From assembly GCF_003628535.1 (NCBI RefSeq), contig NZ_RBCI01000001.1, forward strand, positions 992,001-1,056,000: DNA of 64,000 bases, written 5' to 3'. The translations under genes were made by a program, and so were the position numbers. The notes under the pieces are model-generated. The model saw nothing but the letters and a program-made list of their open reading frames with translations. It did no database searches and was not told the DNA's origin. Positions 42,755-51,334 of this stretch are shown piece after piece (the stretch's first letter is position 1; every line of letters starts with the position of its first letter). Source of the DNA: Flavisolibacter nicotianae. GTDB lineage: Bacteria; Bacteroidota; Bacteroidia; Chitinophagales; Chitinophagaceae.

Positions 42755-43282
42755 TTATGCAAGTGAGGATTTTTTTGCCAGCAGCAGGTCACTGTATGAT
42801 TCGGCTATAAAATCGTCCTGCTTTACGCCAAGAATATCCTGGTAGTGACTGCACTGCTCTTTCAGTTTTTCGAGGCCGATGGTTCCGTTTTTGTCGATGG
42901 CTTCTACCTCAACAAACGTTCCGAGGCCCTCCACCGTGTCGAAGTGAAATTTGACGTTATCGATAAAATAGATCCTGCGTCTTTTATCCACCACGGTTTT
43001 AACCCCGAGCGACTGTGCCAGAACCTGCTTCAGCGCAGGGTCCGACTTGTGCTGGTAAAGTGTGACGTCGGACTGTTTGGCACCTGCCACATTGGTGCGC
43101 TGGTAAAAGATCAGGGACTGCTCGATGTTGCCCTCCCGTAGCTTCAGGCGGCCATTGGGAACATTGAAATAGGTGTCTACCTGGTGGTCTTCACCAACGA
43201 AAAGAGGAGCGTGTTCTTTCAGCCGCTGTTCGGCATCGCCGATATCCTGGTGTCTTGCCTTGAATTCGAAGTTGACATGCAT
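42755..43282 (-). CDS. CYTH domain protein (class IV adenylate cyclase-like)
   Basis: A 175-residue triphosphate tunnel protein. It shows an N-terminal FEFKARHQD (variant of ExExK), HQVDTYFNVPNGRLKLRE, IFYQRTN, KRRRIYFIDNVKFHFDTV and EVEAIDK, the paired basic and acidic strands lining the tunnel. Members hydrolyse or cyclise triphosphorylated substrates (cAMP synthesis, ThTPase, tripolyphosphatase); substrate undetermined. The ATG at 43282 is the natural start. Confidence 0.88.
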   Translation of the reverse strand: MHVNFEFKARHQDIGDAEQRLKEHAPLFVGEDHQVDTYFNVPNGRLKLREGNIEQSLIFYQRTNVAGAKQSDVTLYQHKSDPALKQVLAQSLGVKTVVDKRRRIYFIDNVKFHFDTVEGLGTFVEVEAIDKNGTIGLEKLKEQCSHYQDILGVKQDDFIAESYSDLLLAKKSSLA

Positions 43283-43295
43283 GGCGCAAAGAAAG

Positions 43296-43338
43296 AGATA
43301 TTTGGATATTGGATAGCAGATATTGGGATATTGCGATA
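43296..43338. repeat. GGATATTGG intergenic repeat cluster
   Basis: Contains TTTGGATATTGGATAGC and AGATATTGGGATATTGCG between the divergent CYTH and OmpA genes; a further CTATCCAATATTGGACTATC, partly palindromic, lies at 43376-43394. Confidence 0.65.
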
Positions 43339-43445
43339 ATTCAAATAAAGTTCAACCAATTCCCGATCCCTACTACTATCCAATATTGGACTATCTTCTC
43401 CCTACTGGCATAATTTTTTCCCGACCTTTAGGCAAATTTTTTCGA

Positions 43446-44276
43446 ATGAAAAGAACACAATCCGGTCTCTTCATTGCCCTTTTTCTCGCCTTTGCCTTTA
43501 CGTCCTGCGTGTCGCAGAAAAAATACAAGGAGTCGTTGTCCCGCGAACAAAGCCTTCTCGATCAGAACACGAAACTGAACGATGAAGTGGTGCGCCTGCG
43601 CAGCCAGGTCGACAACCTGCAAAAAGACAATGCCCGCCTGATTGCCCAGATCGACGAAGCACTGAAAAAATATTCGCAGGCATCCGGGCAGGCCAACCTC
43701 ACCCAAAAGCAACTGGAAGCCGAGCAGAAGCGCCTGCTCGAACTGCGTCGCCTGCTGCAACAACAGGGTGAGGCCGTGGAAAACCTGCGCAAGAAAATGG
43801 CCGATGCATTGGTGGGTTTCAATTCGAATGAATTAAGCGTGTTTACCAAGAATGGCCGCGTGTACGTGAGCATGCAGGAAAGCCTGCTCTTCCCGTCGGG
43901 CAGTGCGGTGGTGAATGAGAAAGGAAAAGCGGCGCTGCAAACCGTGGCGCAGGCCCTGAACAATAACCCCGACATCAACGTCGTGGTGGAAGGGCATACC
44001 GACTCGATTCCCATTCGCAAAACCTACGAGGACAACTGGGCGCTGAGTGTGGCCAGGGCGACTTCCATCGTGCGCCTGCTGACCAATACGTATGCCGTCG
44101 ATCCCACCAGGGTTACAGCATCGGGCCGCAGCTATTTTGAACCCGTAGAAAGCAACAGTACACCGGAAGGCCGGCAAAAAAACCGCCGCACGGAGATCAT
44201 CCTGGCGCCGAAGCTTGACCAGATCCTGCAACTCCTGGAGCAAACGAAGACCATGAGTGAAGCCGGCACCAATTAA
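43446..44276 (+). CDS. OmpA-family lipoprotein
   Basis: A 276-residue envelope protein. A lipoprotein signal peptide ends in FTSC with Cys21. A coiled coil (about 25-125; QKKYKESLSREQSLLDQN, then LEAEQKRLLELRRLLQQQ) leads to a C-terminal OmpA peptidoglycan-binding domain (VVVEGHTDSIPI, NWALSVARATSIVRLL, GRQKNRRTEIIL). It would anchor the outer membrane to peptidoglycan. ATG at 43446; an upstream extension runs through the intergenic repeats and is rejected. Confidence 0.92.
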   Translation: MKRTQSGLFIALFLAFAFTSCVSQKKYKESLSREQSLLDQNTKLNDEVVRLRSQVDNLQKDNARLIAQIDEALKKYSQASGQANLTQKQLEAEQKRLLELRRLLQQQGEAVENLRKKMADALVGFNSNELSVFTKNGRVYVSMQESLLFPSGSAVVNEKGKAALQTVAQALNNNPDINVVVEGHTDSIPIRKTYEDNWALSVARATSIVRLLTNTYAVDPTRVTASGRSYFEPVESNSTPEGRQKNRRTEIILAPKLDQILQLLEQTKTMSEAGTN

Positions 44277-44322
44277 CGGCGGAAACCAAGGTGCAATCAA
44301 CCTGAACCAACAAACCCTTTTT

Positions 44323-44547
44323 ATGGAAGATCTTTTTTGGACCACACTGCCCATCGATGGCCAGAACGCAGATTACCACATCATTTTTGAAAACGAGACC
44401 TACTGCTTTCTTCCCAAAAACACGGCATTGCCCCGGTATTGTTTCCGGCGCACACACGACGAATGGCAGGCTGTTGACGAGGCGTCGGAAGGTGTGAAAG
44501 ACAACGCCGTTGATGCACTGGAAAAATATTTACTGAAACAACACTAA
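44323..44547 (+). CDS. Small hypothetical protein, 74 aa
   Basis: MEDLFWTTLPIDGQNADYHI and a C-terminal helix (VDALEKYLLKQH). No signal peptide or membrane segment. The layout (xDYHIIFEN, YCF, short proline segment, basic then EWQAVDE) resembles the 94-residue product at 1992-2276. It lies 46 bp behind the OmpA gene and may be co-transcribed. Function unknown. Confidence 0.65.
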   Translation: MEDLFWTTLPIDGQNADYHIIFENETYCFLPKNTALPRYCFRRTHDEWQAVDEASEGVKDNAVDALEKYLLKQH

Positions 44548-44562
44548 GCAAAAGACTTCCCG

Positions 44563-44949
44563 TCAGCGAAATTGTTTCAGCCACTCTTTGGCCGCCTTGT
44601 CATCCGTAAAGCTTTTCATGGGAATGGGCGGCGGCTTTAGCCGGAAAAGAATGTTCATGATAAACTGTGCAAGTCCCGGTTTGGACACCATGGCCATGGC
44701 CGAATAGATCAGCGGCAGTTGCGTGGTCGAAAATTTCCGGGTTGCCTTGTCGGGAACCGGAGACGGCGACAGGTAGATGAGCAGGGGAACAGGCTTGTTG
44801 CCGGTAAGTTCTTTTACCAGCGCCACGTTGCGGGTGATGTTTTCAACTGTGCGTTTGGGGCTTTTGGAAAGCGAAACCAGGATACCGTCGTCGAACCAGT
44901 AGGTGGCAATTTCGCCTTCGAAGGTTTGTTTGTCTGCGGGAGGTGTCAT
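44563..44949 (-). CDS. STAS/SpoIIAA-like hypothetical protein, 128 aa
   Basis: A soluble alpha/beta protein. GEIATYWFDDGILVSLSKSP, then PVPLLIYLSPSPVPDKATRKF and a C-terminal FTDDKAAKEWLKQF give the strand-strand-helix pattern of STAS/SEC14-like domains; the ending is typical of SpoIIAA-like proteins. No phosphorylatable Ser/Thr context is obvious. Convergent with the 74-residue gene. Fold prediction only. Confidence 0.65.
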   Translation of the reverse strand: MTPPADKQTFEGEIATYWFDDGILVSLSKSPKRTVENITRNVALVKELTGNKPVPLLIYLSPSPVPDKATRKFSTTQLPLIYSAMAMVSKPGLAQFIMNILFRLKPPPIPMKSFTDDKAAKEWLKQFR

Positions 44950-45087
44950 ACGATGTTTGCCGAACGGAGAAGCGCAACGCGGCTTCCGTAGTTAGAAGAC
45001 CTGCACCTCGCACCATTACCGGGGCAAAATACTCTTTCTTCCAATAAAAAATCGTGTTGCAAAAGCTGGTGCCAGCAGCTGTGCGAT

Positions 45088-45557
45088 TTACGGCGATCCC
45101 CTTTCTTTCTTTGGGTGAATCGAATGCCAGTAATCGATCCATCGATCGGTTATTTGCTCTTCGGACAAACGGTCATACGCAGGCGAAAACAGGGCAATGA
45201 GCTGGTTTACCTGCACGAGAATGATATGCCTGATGGCATATTGACTGCCGGCGCTGCAGTAAAATGAAAGAATCGATTCGAATACCGCTCCCCGTCCGAG
45301 TACTTGCGCCACTCCTTTGAACCGGTAACCTTTGCGGGTAAACACATCCACCACATTGATTTCGATGGAAGGGTTGGCCAAAAGATTCGCGGTTGTTCCC
45401 GGCGAGTGAATATCAGCAAAGGCCAGGTGCTCTTCATCCCAGGCGATCGTCGTTCCCTTCGGTGACAGGTTGGGCGTTCCGTCGGGACAAACAGTTGCAA
45501 TAAACCCCAGCCTGGCCTGGTTGACAAAGCCCGGACTTCTTGTGTTAAGAGACCCAT
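45088..45557 (-). CDS. Pyridoxamine 5'-phosphate oxidase-family protein, frameshift near start
   Basis: The body (RLGFIATVCPDGTPNLSPKGTT.., DIHSPGT, NPSIEINVVDVFTRKGYRFKG, split here for length) is a clear flavin-binding split-barrel protein. The family start MGxxTxEx is present as MGLLTQEV from ATG 45557, but in another frame: five bases (45529-45533) separate it from FVNQARLGF where six would restore the frame and give the expected 15-residue spacing. So one base appears lost about 25 bp into the gene. A TAATTTTG -7 box (45580-45587) supports the 45557 start. The downstream frame stays open upstream to 45771. Confidence 0.75.
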
Positions 45558-45579
45558 GGGAAACGTGCTGTTTGCCCAA

Positions 45580-45587
45580 CAAAATTA
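45580..45587 (-). promoter_or_regulatory. -7 box TAATTTTG
   Basis: Exact TAnnTTTG match on the minus strand, 22 bp before the ATG at 45557. Confidence 0.45.
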
Positions 45588-45797
45588 CGCCAGGTAGAGA
45601 GGAAGAAGAATTCGGGAAGCGAGCGAATGATTGATCGTGTTTCACAGCTAAGGTTGGGCATTCAATGTTCGTCAACATGTTTTGGCCGCTTGTCTCACTT
45701 GTAGAATTATGCAGTGAAAGTCTCCCGACTACATTCTGTCTTGTGCCGCCTTTATTAAACCAACGTGTCACTTGACACCAAGTGTCCGCTTAATGAT

Positions 45798-46016
45798 TTA
45801 TTGCATTTTACTTTTTTGTTTATAATACCATCGAACCAAAAGAATTCCCGGAATTACAAATAATGTAAACAAGATTGCCCCTTGCATAATTAGCTTGATC
45901 AAAGGCGCTTCACTTAAATCTTTTGCTACATAAGCTCTATCAAACCATGTCCGGGAAACTGCAATAAATAGTGCAAAAAACACAATAAAAGCATAGCCAT
46001 TTTTCATCAAATTCAC
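45798..46016 (-). CDS. Small membrane protein, 72 aa
   Basis: Two transmembrane helices (YAFIVFFALFIAVS and LIMQGAILFTLFVIPGILLV) separated by a charged loop (DRAYVAKDLSEAP), ending KQKSKMQ. Start ATG 46016 or 46007. AT-rich relative to neighbours and without recognisable family. A CACTTG-ACAC-CAAGTG palindrome lies just downstream near 45770. Confidence 0.55.
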   Translation of the reverse strand: MNLMKNGYAFIVFFALFIAVSRTWFDRAYVAKDLSEAPLIKLIMQGAILFTLFVIPGILLVRWYYKQKSKMQ

Positions 46017-46389
46017 TTCTCAAACTGGTTTATACTCCTTCCACATTATTACGTCAATAATTGTGATTTGTCACCCAGGAAACGTGACAATCTTAAAGTG
46101 AAGCTTCTCTGTTAGCTTTGGTCATACAGGGTGGTTTTAGTTGTAGCTAACGTGAAAGCGCTTTGTGAAGGTGGGTTATTTGGAAATTGGTTGCTCAACT
46201 TCTGTACTTTCGAAGATTGATGTTTGCCGCTGAAAATTAGCACTTCAACTCCACTTTTACAAAGCGGTATGTTAGCCGCATCCTTGCTGCTATTTCGTCT
46301 GACAATCCAAAAATGAAGCTGTTTATGATGATGCCATTGCTTCAAATCACATTATATTTATAACTATTGGGCTAATTATTTTGTCTGTT
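46017..46389. other. 373 bp intergenic region with long inverted repeat
   Basis: Contains TTGTCAC/GTGACAA around 46067-46089, a GTTAGC at 46111 and the 131-bp inverted-repeat element described separately. No coding sequence is supported. Confidence 0.55.
46146..46276 (+). repeat. 131-bp imperfect inverted repeat, attC-like
   Basis: The left arm GCTAAC...GCGCTTTGTGAAGGTGG pairs with the right arm CCACTTTTACAAAGCG...GTTAGC across a central loop of about 76 bases. Terminal GCTAAC/GTTAGC and the total length resemble an integron attC site, though core sites deviate from RYYYAAC/GTTRRRY. Confidence 0.45.
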
Positions 46390-47112
46390 ATGAGTGATAT
46401 CTTTCTTATTAAAACATTGATTGTAAGCCTGTTGTCATTTAGTTTCGTAGGTTACGCTCAATCGGCAACCACTCAATCAGCCGCTAAATTTTTAAAAGAA
46501 AGAGACGAACGAGTGTTTCGTGATAACAACAACAACTATGGGGTAACCTATGCTGATGTTACAGGAACTCCTTTTTGGAAAAACAGTTATTTAAACGCAA
46601 TCCTGTTTGAAAATGGGGCTCCGATTGAAACAACTCCTGTTAAAATAAATCTGTTTACCAATGAACTCTATTTTTTAAAAGAAAACCAAGAACTTGTTTT
46701 GGCCGATAACAATGTCAATAAAGTCGTATTTGTTACACCGAGCGACACAGTCACATTCATTAGATTTGTCCTCAATCTTTTCTTAAATAGGAAGAAAATG
46801 GATGGCTTTGTACAAGTACTCAATACTGGTGAATATCAACTTTTAAAATACATCCAAAAAGAGCTTTTAACCAGTGATTCTGCTTTATCAGCCAAGCGCT
46901 ATTATTTCAAAGAAACCAATTACTATTTTATAAGAAAAGGGCAAAAGGTTGAACAAATCAAAAAGATGGACAAAGAAAACGTACTTGTTCATGTACCTCT
47001 TTCAGGTAAATTGAAAGAATGGATTGATGCAAACCATTTAAATTTTGAAAAAGAAAAAGACATCATTTTATTTTTAAGCTATTATAACTCAAGTGCAGTC
47101 CCAAGGAATTAA
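46390..47112 (+). CDS. Hypothetical exported protein, 240 aa (low GC)
   Basis: The N-terminus (MSDIFLIKTLIVSLLSFSF up to YAQ) is a signal peptide; ATG at 46390 is preferred to TTG at 46381. The mature part has no recognised domain; a LYFLKENQELVLADNNVNKVVF stretch (here split in meaning, not sequence) and DTVTFIRF suggest a beta-rich Bacteroidota exported protein. Composition is much more AT-rich than mqnC next door, and the attC-like element lies just upstream, suggesting acquisition. Function unknown. Confidence 0.65.
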   Translation: MSDIFLIKTLIVSLLSFSFVGYAQSATTQSAAKFLKERDERVFRDNNNNYGVTYADVTGTPFWKNSYLNAILFENGAPIETTPVKINLFTNELYFLKENQELVLADNNVNKVVFVTPSDTVTFIRFVLNLFLNRKKMDGFVQVLNTGEYQLLKYIQKELLTSDSALSAKRYYFKETNYYFIRKGQKVEQIKKMDKENVLVHVPLSGKLKEWIDANHLNFEKEKDIILFLSYYNSSAVPRN

Positions 47113-47273
47113 CGTTTTGCTGTGAGCTGTCAAAATGCAGTTATAAAGCTTATATCGTATGGTGCAAATGCAAGTGCAAGTGCTGCCACTTTACGGCTAA
47201 CAGTTGCATTGCCGAAACTTCTTGCTCCAAAATAGCCTGCCTTCCAATAGCAAACAGCGCATGAATACAGCGC

Positions 47274-48398
47274 TTAATAATTCACCACCTGTTCCACCAT
47301 GGCTTCCGGCAGTTCCCGCCACTCGTACTGCTGGTTGCGCAACTGCGGTTCGAAGCCCGCTTCGCGGATGGCCTGCTGGATGGTCCTGGAGGTAAAGCGG
47401 TGTGGCGCCCCGGCGGCACTCACCACGTTTTCTTCGATCATGATCGAGCCAAAATCGTTGGCGCCGGCATGCAGGCAGAGTTGGGCCGTTTGCTTTCCCA
47501 CCGTGAGCCACGAAGCCTGGATGTTGTTGATGTTGGGCAGCATGATGCGACTGATGGCGATCATGCGGAGGTATTCTTCCGGCGTGGTCAGGTTGTGCAC
47601 ACCGCGGATCTTGGTCAGCAACGTATCCACGTCCTGGAAGGTCCAGGGGATAAAGGCCAGGAATCCCTTGGCGCCTTCGGGCTTTTTTGCCTGCACGTCG
47701 CGGATCTTCACCAGGTGCTCAAAACGTTCCCGCACCGTTTCCACGTGGCCAAACATCATGGTAGCCGATGTGGTAATTCCGAGCTTGTGCGCTTCGTGCA
47801 TGATGGCCAGCCATTCGTCGGCACCGCATTTCCCTTTCGAGATCAGGCGGCGCACCCTGTCCACCAAAATTTCGGCGCCGGCACCGGGCAGGGAGTCCAT
47901 ACCGGCTTCTTTCAATGCCGTCAGTACCTCGCGGTGGGTCTTTTTTTCCAGCTTGGTAATGTGTGCCACTTCGGGTGGCCCCAGCGCATGCAGCTTGATG
48001 GTCGGATATTCCTGCTTGATCTGGCGGAAGGTGGTGGTGTAAAAATCCAGTCCCAGCTCCGGGTGATGACCGCCCTGCAGCAGCAACTGGTCGCCGCCGT
48101 AGCGGATGGTTTCCTCGATCTTTTTTCGGTAGGTGGGCATGTCGGTGATATAGGCCTCAGCATGTCCCGGTATGCGGTAGAAATTGCAAAACTTGCAGTT
48201 GGCGATGCACACGTTGGTGGTGTTCACGTTGCGGTCGATCTGCCAGGTAACCTTGCCGTGCGGCACTTTTTCGCGGCGCAGGGTATCGGCTACAGACATG
48301 AGTTCCGTGAGCGGCGACTCTTCAAAAAGCGTCATTCCTTCTTCAATGCTTAAAAATTCGGAACGGAGCGCTTTGTCGTAGAGAGAAGAAAGGTTCAT
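47274..48398 (-). CDS. mqnC: Cyclic dehypoxanthinyl futalosine synthase (MqnC)
   Basis: A 374-residue radical SAM enzyme of the futalosine menaquinone pathway. The cluster motif CIANCKFC gives Cys64, Cys68 and Cys71, followed by LLQGGHHPELGLDFY, TTSATMMFGHVET and LCLHAGANDFGSIMIEENVVSAAG, all typical of MqnC/MqnE/CofH-type enzymes; overall length and HHPELGLDFY favour MqnC. It converts dehypoxanthine futalosine to the cyclic form. No other mqn gene is in the window. ATG at 48398. Confidence 0.92.
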   Translation of the reverse strand: MNLSSLYDKALRSEFLSIEEGMTLFEESPLTELMSVADTLRREKVPHGKVTWQIDRNVNTTNVCIANCKFCNFYRIPGHAEAYITDMPTYRKKIEETIRYGGDQLLLQGGHHPELGLDFYTTTFRQIKQEYPTIKLHALGPPEVAHITKLEKKTHREVLTALKEAGMDSLPGAGAEILVDRVRRLISKGKCGADEWLAIMHEAHKLGITTSATMMFGHVETVRERFEHLVKIRDVQAKKPEGAKGFLAFIPWTFQDVDTLLTKIRGVHNLTTPEEYLRMIAISRIMLPNINNIQASWLTVGKQTAQLCLHAGANDFGSIMIEENVVSAAGAPHRFTSRTIQQAIREAGFEPQLRNQQYEWRELPEAMVEQVVNY

Positions 48399-48527
48399 AG
48401 TGCAGCAAAGGTAAAGCAGGAACTGCAGGATAATGGAGGAGTGGTTTTTTGTTGTGACAAGCTTGTCCTATTTTTAAAACGGATAATCATTCGACTGTAA
48501 AGATCATCTTAGCTGTAGCCACTGACT

Positions 48528-49721
48528 GTGAAGTTTATTTTTGCCTGCATATCAACCCTCCTTTTTTTGCAGAGTACCGCTGCGCAGGAAGAGTTTGTGG
48601 TGCCCTCCCGCTTTATCACCAAATTTCCTTTTGTGCAACTGACCGGCGGCATCATCCTGCTGCAGGGACGTTTTGACAAATTCAAAGACACGCTCAACTT
48701 TATCCTCGACACGGGCAGCGGCGGCATTTCGCTCGACTCTACTACTGCCGATTATTTCGGCGTGAAACCGGAGCCCTCCAGCCGCACCATCCGTGGCATT
48801 GCGGGTGTGCGGAATGTGAGCTTCCTGAACAACAAGAAGCTGCACCTGCCGGGACTCACGATCGACAGCCTCAATTTCCACGTCAGCAATTACGATATCC
48901 TGACAGCCGTTTACGGCGAACGCATCGACGGCATTATTGGCTATTCGGTTTTCAGCCGTTACATCGTCCGGATCAATTACGACAGCACGCAGGTCGAATT
49001 CTGGACGAAAGGAACGTTCAAGTATCCCCGTGGCGGGCACCTGTTGCGGCCGGCCATCACGGCGCTGCCGGTGCAGGTAGCCCGGCTCAAAGACAACAGG
49101 GCTGTCGAAACGCGGTTCCTCATCGACATGGGAGCGGGGCTGAATGTGCTGTTCAGCCGCGACTTCATCAAGGACAGCAACGTGCTGCGGGCCAACCGCA
49201 AGCTGTACACCAAAGAAGCCGAGGGCCTTGGCGGCAAGGTCGACATGCAGGTCACCGTACTGAAAGAATTCCGGATCGGTCCGTACAAGTTCCGGAACAT
49301 GCCGGTCAATGTTTTTGACGACGAGTTCAATGTCACCTCGTATCCGCACCTGGGCGGACTGATTGGCAACGACCTGTTGCGGCGGTTCAACGTGGTGATC
49401 AATTACGAACAGAAAGAGTTTCACCTTCTGCCCAACTCGCATTTTTACGATCCCTTCGATTATGCCTACAGCGGCATTGAGCTGTACCTGATCAACGGCC
49501 GGATCATTATCGGTGATGTGGCCAAAGATTCGCCGGCTGAAAGCGCCGGTGTGCGGGAAGGCGACGTAGTGGTGGCCATCAACAAAAATTTTATCCAGAA
49601 TATTTCGCTTTACAAAGCCACCCTGCAAAGCGCCAACGAAGGGGTGAACCTCATTCTCCTGCGCGACGGCCAGTTGCAGGAATTCAAGTTCAAGGTCAAG
49701 AACATCCTGAAAAACCAGTAG
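48528..49721 (+). CDS. Retropepsin-like aspartyl protease with PDZ domain
   Basis: A 397-residue exported protein. A signal peptide (FIFACISTLLFLQSTAAQ) is followed by two aspartyl-protease halves, the first with FILDTGSGGISL and the second with FLIDMGAGLNVLF, each having the catalytic Asp and a hydrophobic-Gly pattern (GIIGYSVF, GLIGNDLL). A C-terminal PDZ (GDVAKDSPAESAGVREGDVV) follows. This matches Bacteroidota periplasmic aspartyl proteases. Start is GTG at 48528; no in-frame ATG is near. Confidence 0.9.
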   Translation: MKFIFACISTLLFLQSTAAQEEFVVPSRFITKFPFVQLTGGIILLQGRFDKFKDTLNFILDTGSGGISLDSTTADYFGVKPEPSSRTIRGIAGVRNVSFLNNKKLHLPGLTIDSLNFHVSNYDILTAVYGERIDGIIGYSVFSRYIVRINYDSTQVEFWTKGTFKYPRGGHLLRPAITALPVQVARLKDNRAVETRFLIDMGAGLNVLFSRDFIKDSNVLRANRKLYTKEAEGLGGKVDMQVTVLKEFRIGPYKFRNMPVNVFDDEFNVTSYPHLGGLIGNDLLRRFNVVINYEQKEFHLLPNSHFYDPFDYAYSGIELYLINGRIIIGDVAKDSPAESAGVREGDVVVAINKNFIQNISLYKATLQSANEGVNLILLRDGQLQEFKFKVKNILKNQ

Positions 49722-49752
49722 GGCCATCCTCAATTCGTCGCCTACATAAATA

Positions 49753-49785
49753 GCCCAATATCCAATATCTACTGTCCAATATCCG
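49753..49785. repeat. CCAATATCC intergenic repeat cluster
   Basis: CCCAATATCCAATATC and GTCCAATATCC in the gap behind the aspartyl protease gene, same family as the cluster at 3070. Confidence 0.65.
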
Positions 49786-49893
49786 GCCAGTAAACCGAAA
49801 GTTCTGCCAGGCCTGGCGCTGTCAAGTTTAACCGGTTCTTTTGCGGCTTTTCAGATATTTTTACAGGCCGGTGCAGGCGCACCGGATTAAATC

Positions 49894-49900
49894 AAAGGAG
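49894..49900 (+). promoter_or_regulatory. Strong ribosome binding site AAAGGAG
   Basis: A near-complete Shine-Dalgarno 8 bp before GTG 49909, unusual for this genome type, and it decides the start. Confidence 0.6.
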
Positions 49901-49908
49901 TATTAGCT

Positions 49909-51147
49909 GTGGTCAATTTTGAACGATTTACGTTAGCGAACGGTTTGCGGGTACTGGTGCACCAGGATACATCCACGCCCATGGCAGTGGTGAATGTGCT
50001 GTACGATGTCGGTGCCAAAGATGAAAACCCGGCCCGTACCGGTTTTGCCCATCTTTTCGAGCACCTGATGTTTGGCGGCTCCGTCAACATCCCGGTCTAC
50101 GACGAGCCGCTGCAGATGGCCGGCGGCGAGAACAATGCCTACACCACCAACGATCTGACCAACTATTATATCCAGCTTCCGGCCGAGAACCTCGAAACGG
50201 CGTTCTGGCTCGAGAGCGACCGGATGCTTTCGCTGGCCTTTAGCGAAAACAGCCTGGAAGTGCAGCGCAAAGTGGTGTGCGAAGAATTCAAAGAGCACTA
50301 CCTCAACAAGCCATACGGCGATGTGTGGCTGAAGCTGCGCGAACTGGCCTACGATGTGCATCCTTACCGCTGGATGACCATCGGCAAGGAACTTTCACAT
50401 ATCGAGAACGCCAGCCTGCAGGATGTAAAAGACTTTTTCTTTAAGCACTACCGCCCTGTCAATGCCATCCTGGTGGTGGCCGGCAACGTCACAACCGAAA
50501 AAGTCAAAGAACTGGCGGAGAAATGGTTTGCACCGATTGAAAGCGGTACGCCGTACAGCCGCCAGTTGCCGGCCGAGCCTTTGCAAAAAGGGGCAAAACG
50601 ACTGGAAGTGCATGCTGCCGTACCGCTGGATGCGTTTTATAAAACCTGGCACATGTATCCCCGCATGGACCAACGCTATTACGTGTCGGACCTGATCACG
50701 GAGATCCTGAGCGGTGGCGGTTCGTCCCGCCTGTTCCAGTCGCTGGTGAAGGAGAAGAAACTGTTCAGCAATATCGAGTGCTACCATTTCGGCACGGTGG
50801 ATGCCGGCCTGCTGACCATCGAAGGCAAACTGGTGAAGGGTGTGAAGATGGAAGACGCTGAAAAAGCCGTGGAAGAAGAACTCGAAAAGATCAAAACCGA
50901 AAAAATTTCTGAGGCCGAACTGCAAAAGGTGAAGAATAAAACCGAAAGCCAGATCGCTTTTGAAGACATGAGCGTGATGAACCGTGCCAACAGCCTTGCC
51001 TTTTACGAACTGCTGGGAGACGCGGCACTGATGAACGAAGAGCTGAACCGGTATGGCCGGGTAACCACCGATGACATCCGGAACGTGAGCCGCGAGATCT
51101 TCCGCGATGAGAACAGCAGCACCTTGTATTACCACGCCCAGGCGTAA
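49909..51147 (+). CDS. M16 family zinc peptidase, catalytic subunit
   Basis: A 412-residue processing-peptidase-like protein. The inverted zinc motif HLFEH (His48, Glu51, His52) and the downstream Glu in VCEEFKEHYLNKPYG are intact. It is the likely active half of a heterodimer with the M16 protein at 52414-53697. The start is GTG at 49909 with a clear AAAGGAG 8 bp upstream, one of few strong Shine-Dalgarno sites here. No signal peptide, so the complex appears cytosolic. Confidence 0.92.
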   Translation: MVNFERFTLANGLRVLVHQDTSTPMAVVNVLYDVGAKDENPARTGFAHLFEHLMFGGSVNIPVYDEPLQMAGGENNAYTTNDLTNYYIQLPAENLETAFWLESDRMLSLAFSENSLEVQRKVVCEEFKEHYLNKPYGDVWLKLRELAYDVHPYRWMTIGKELSHIENASLQDVKDFFFKHYRPVNAILVVAGNVTTEKVKELAEKWFAPIESGTPYSRQLPAEPLQKGAKRLEVHAAVPLDAFYKTWHMYPRMDQRYYVSDLITEILSGGGSSRLFQSLVKEKKLFSNIECYHFGTVDAGLLTIEGKLVKGVKMEDAEKAVEEELEKIKTEKISEAELQKVKNKTESQIAFEDMSVMNRANSLAFYELLGDAALMNEELNRYGRVTTDDIRNVSREIFRDENSSTLYYHAQA

Positions 51148-51334
51148 AACGGGCAGGAGGCTTTTGTACCCGGGAAGTTGTAAATTGTGTCAGCAGCTAT
51201 CCGGCCTTCTTTACACGGAACAAAAAGGGCCGGCATCAGAACGATTGCTTTCGGCAGGCCGTTTTACCAAAAAGCGCACTTGCTTTTTGGTGTCCTGCTG
51301 CGGGTCTCGCTCTTCCTTCAAAAGACTCTGAACT

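Noticed and set aside
48552-49733. 393-codon open frame opposite the aspartyl protease gene
   Set aside because: Shadow frame; the sense strand carries signal peptide, DTGSG and PDZ motifs.
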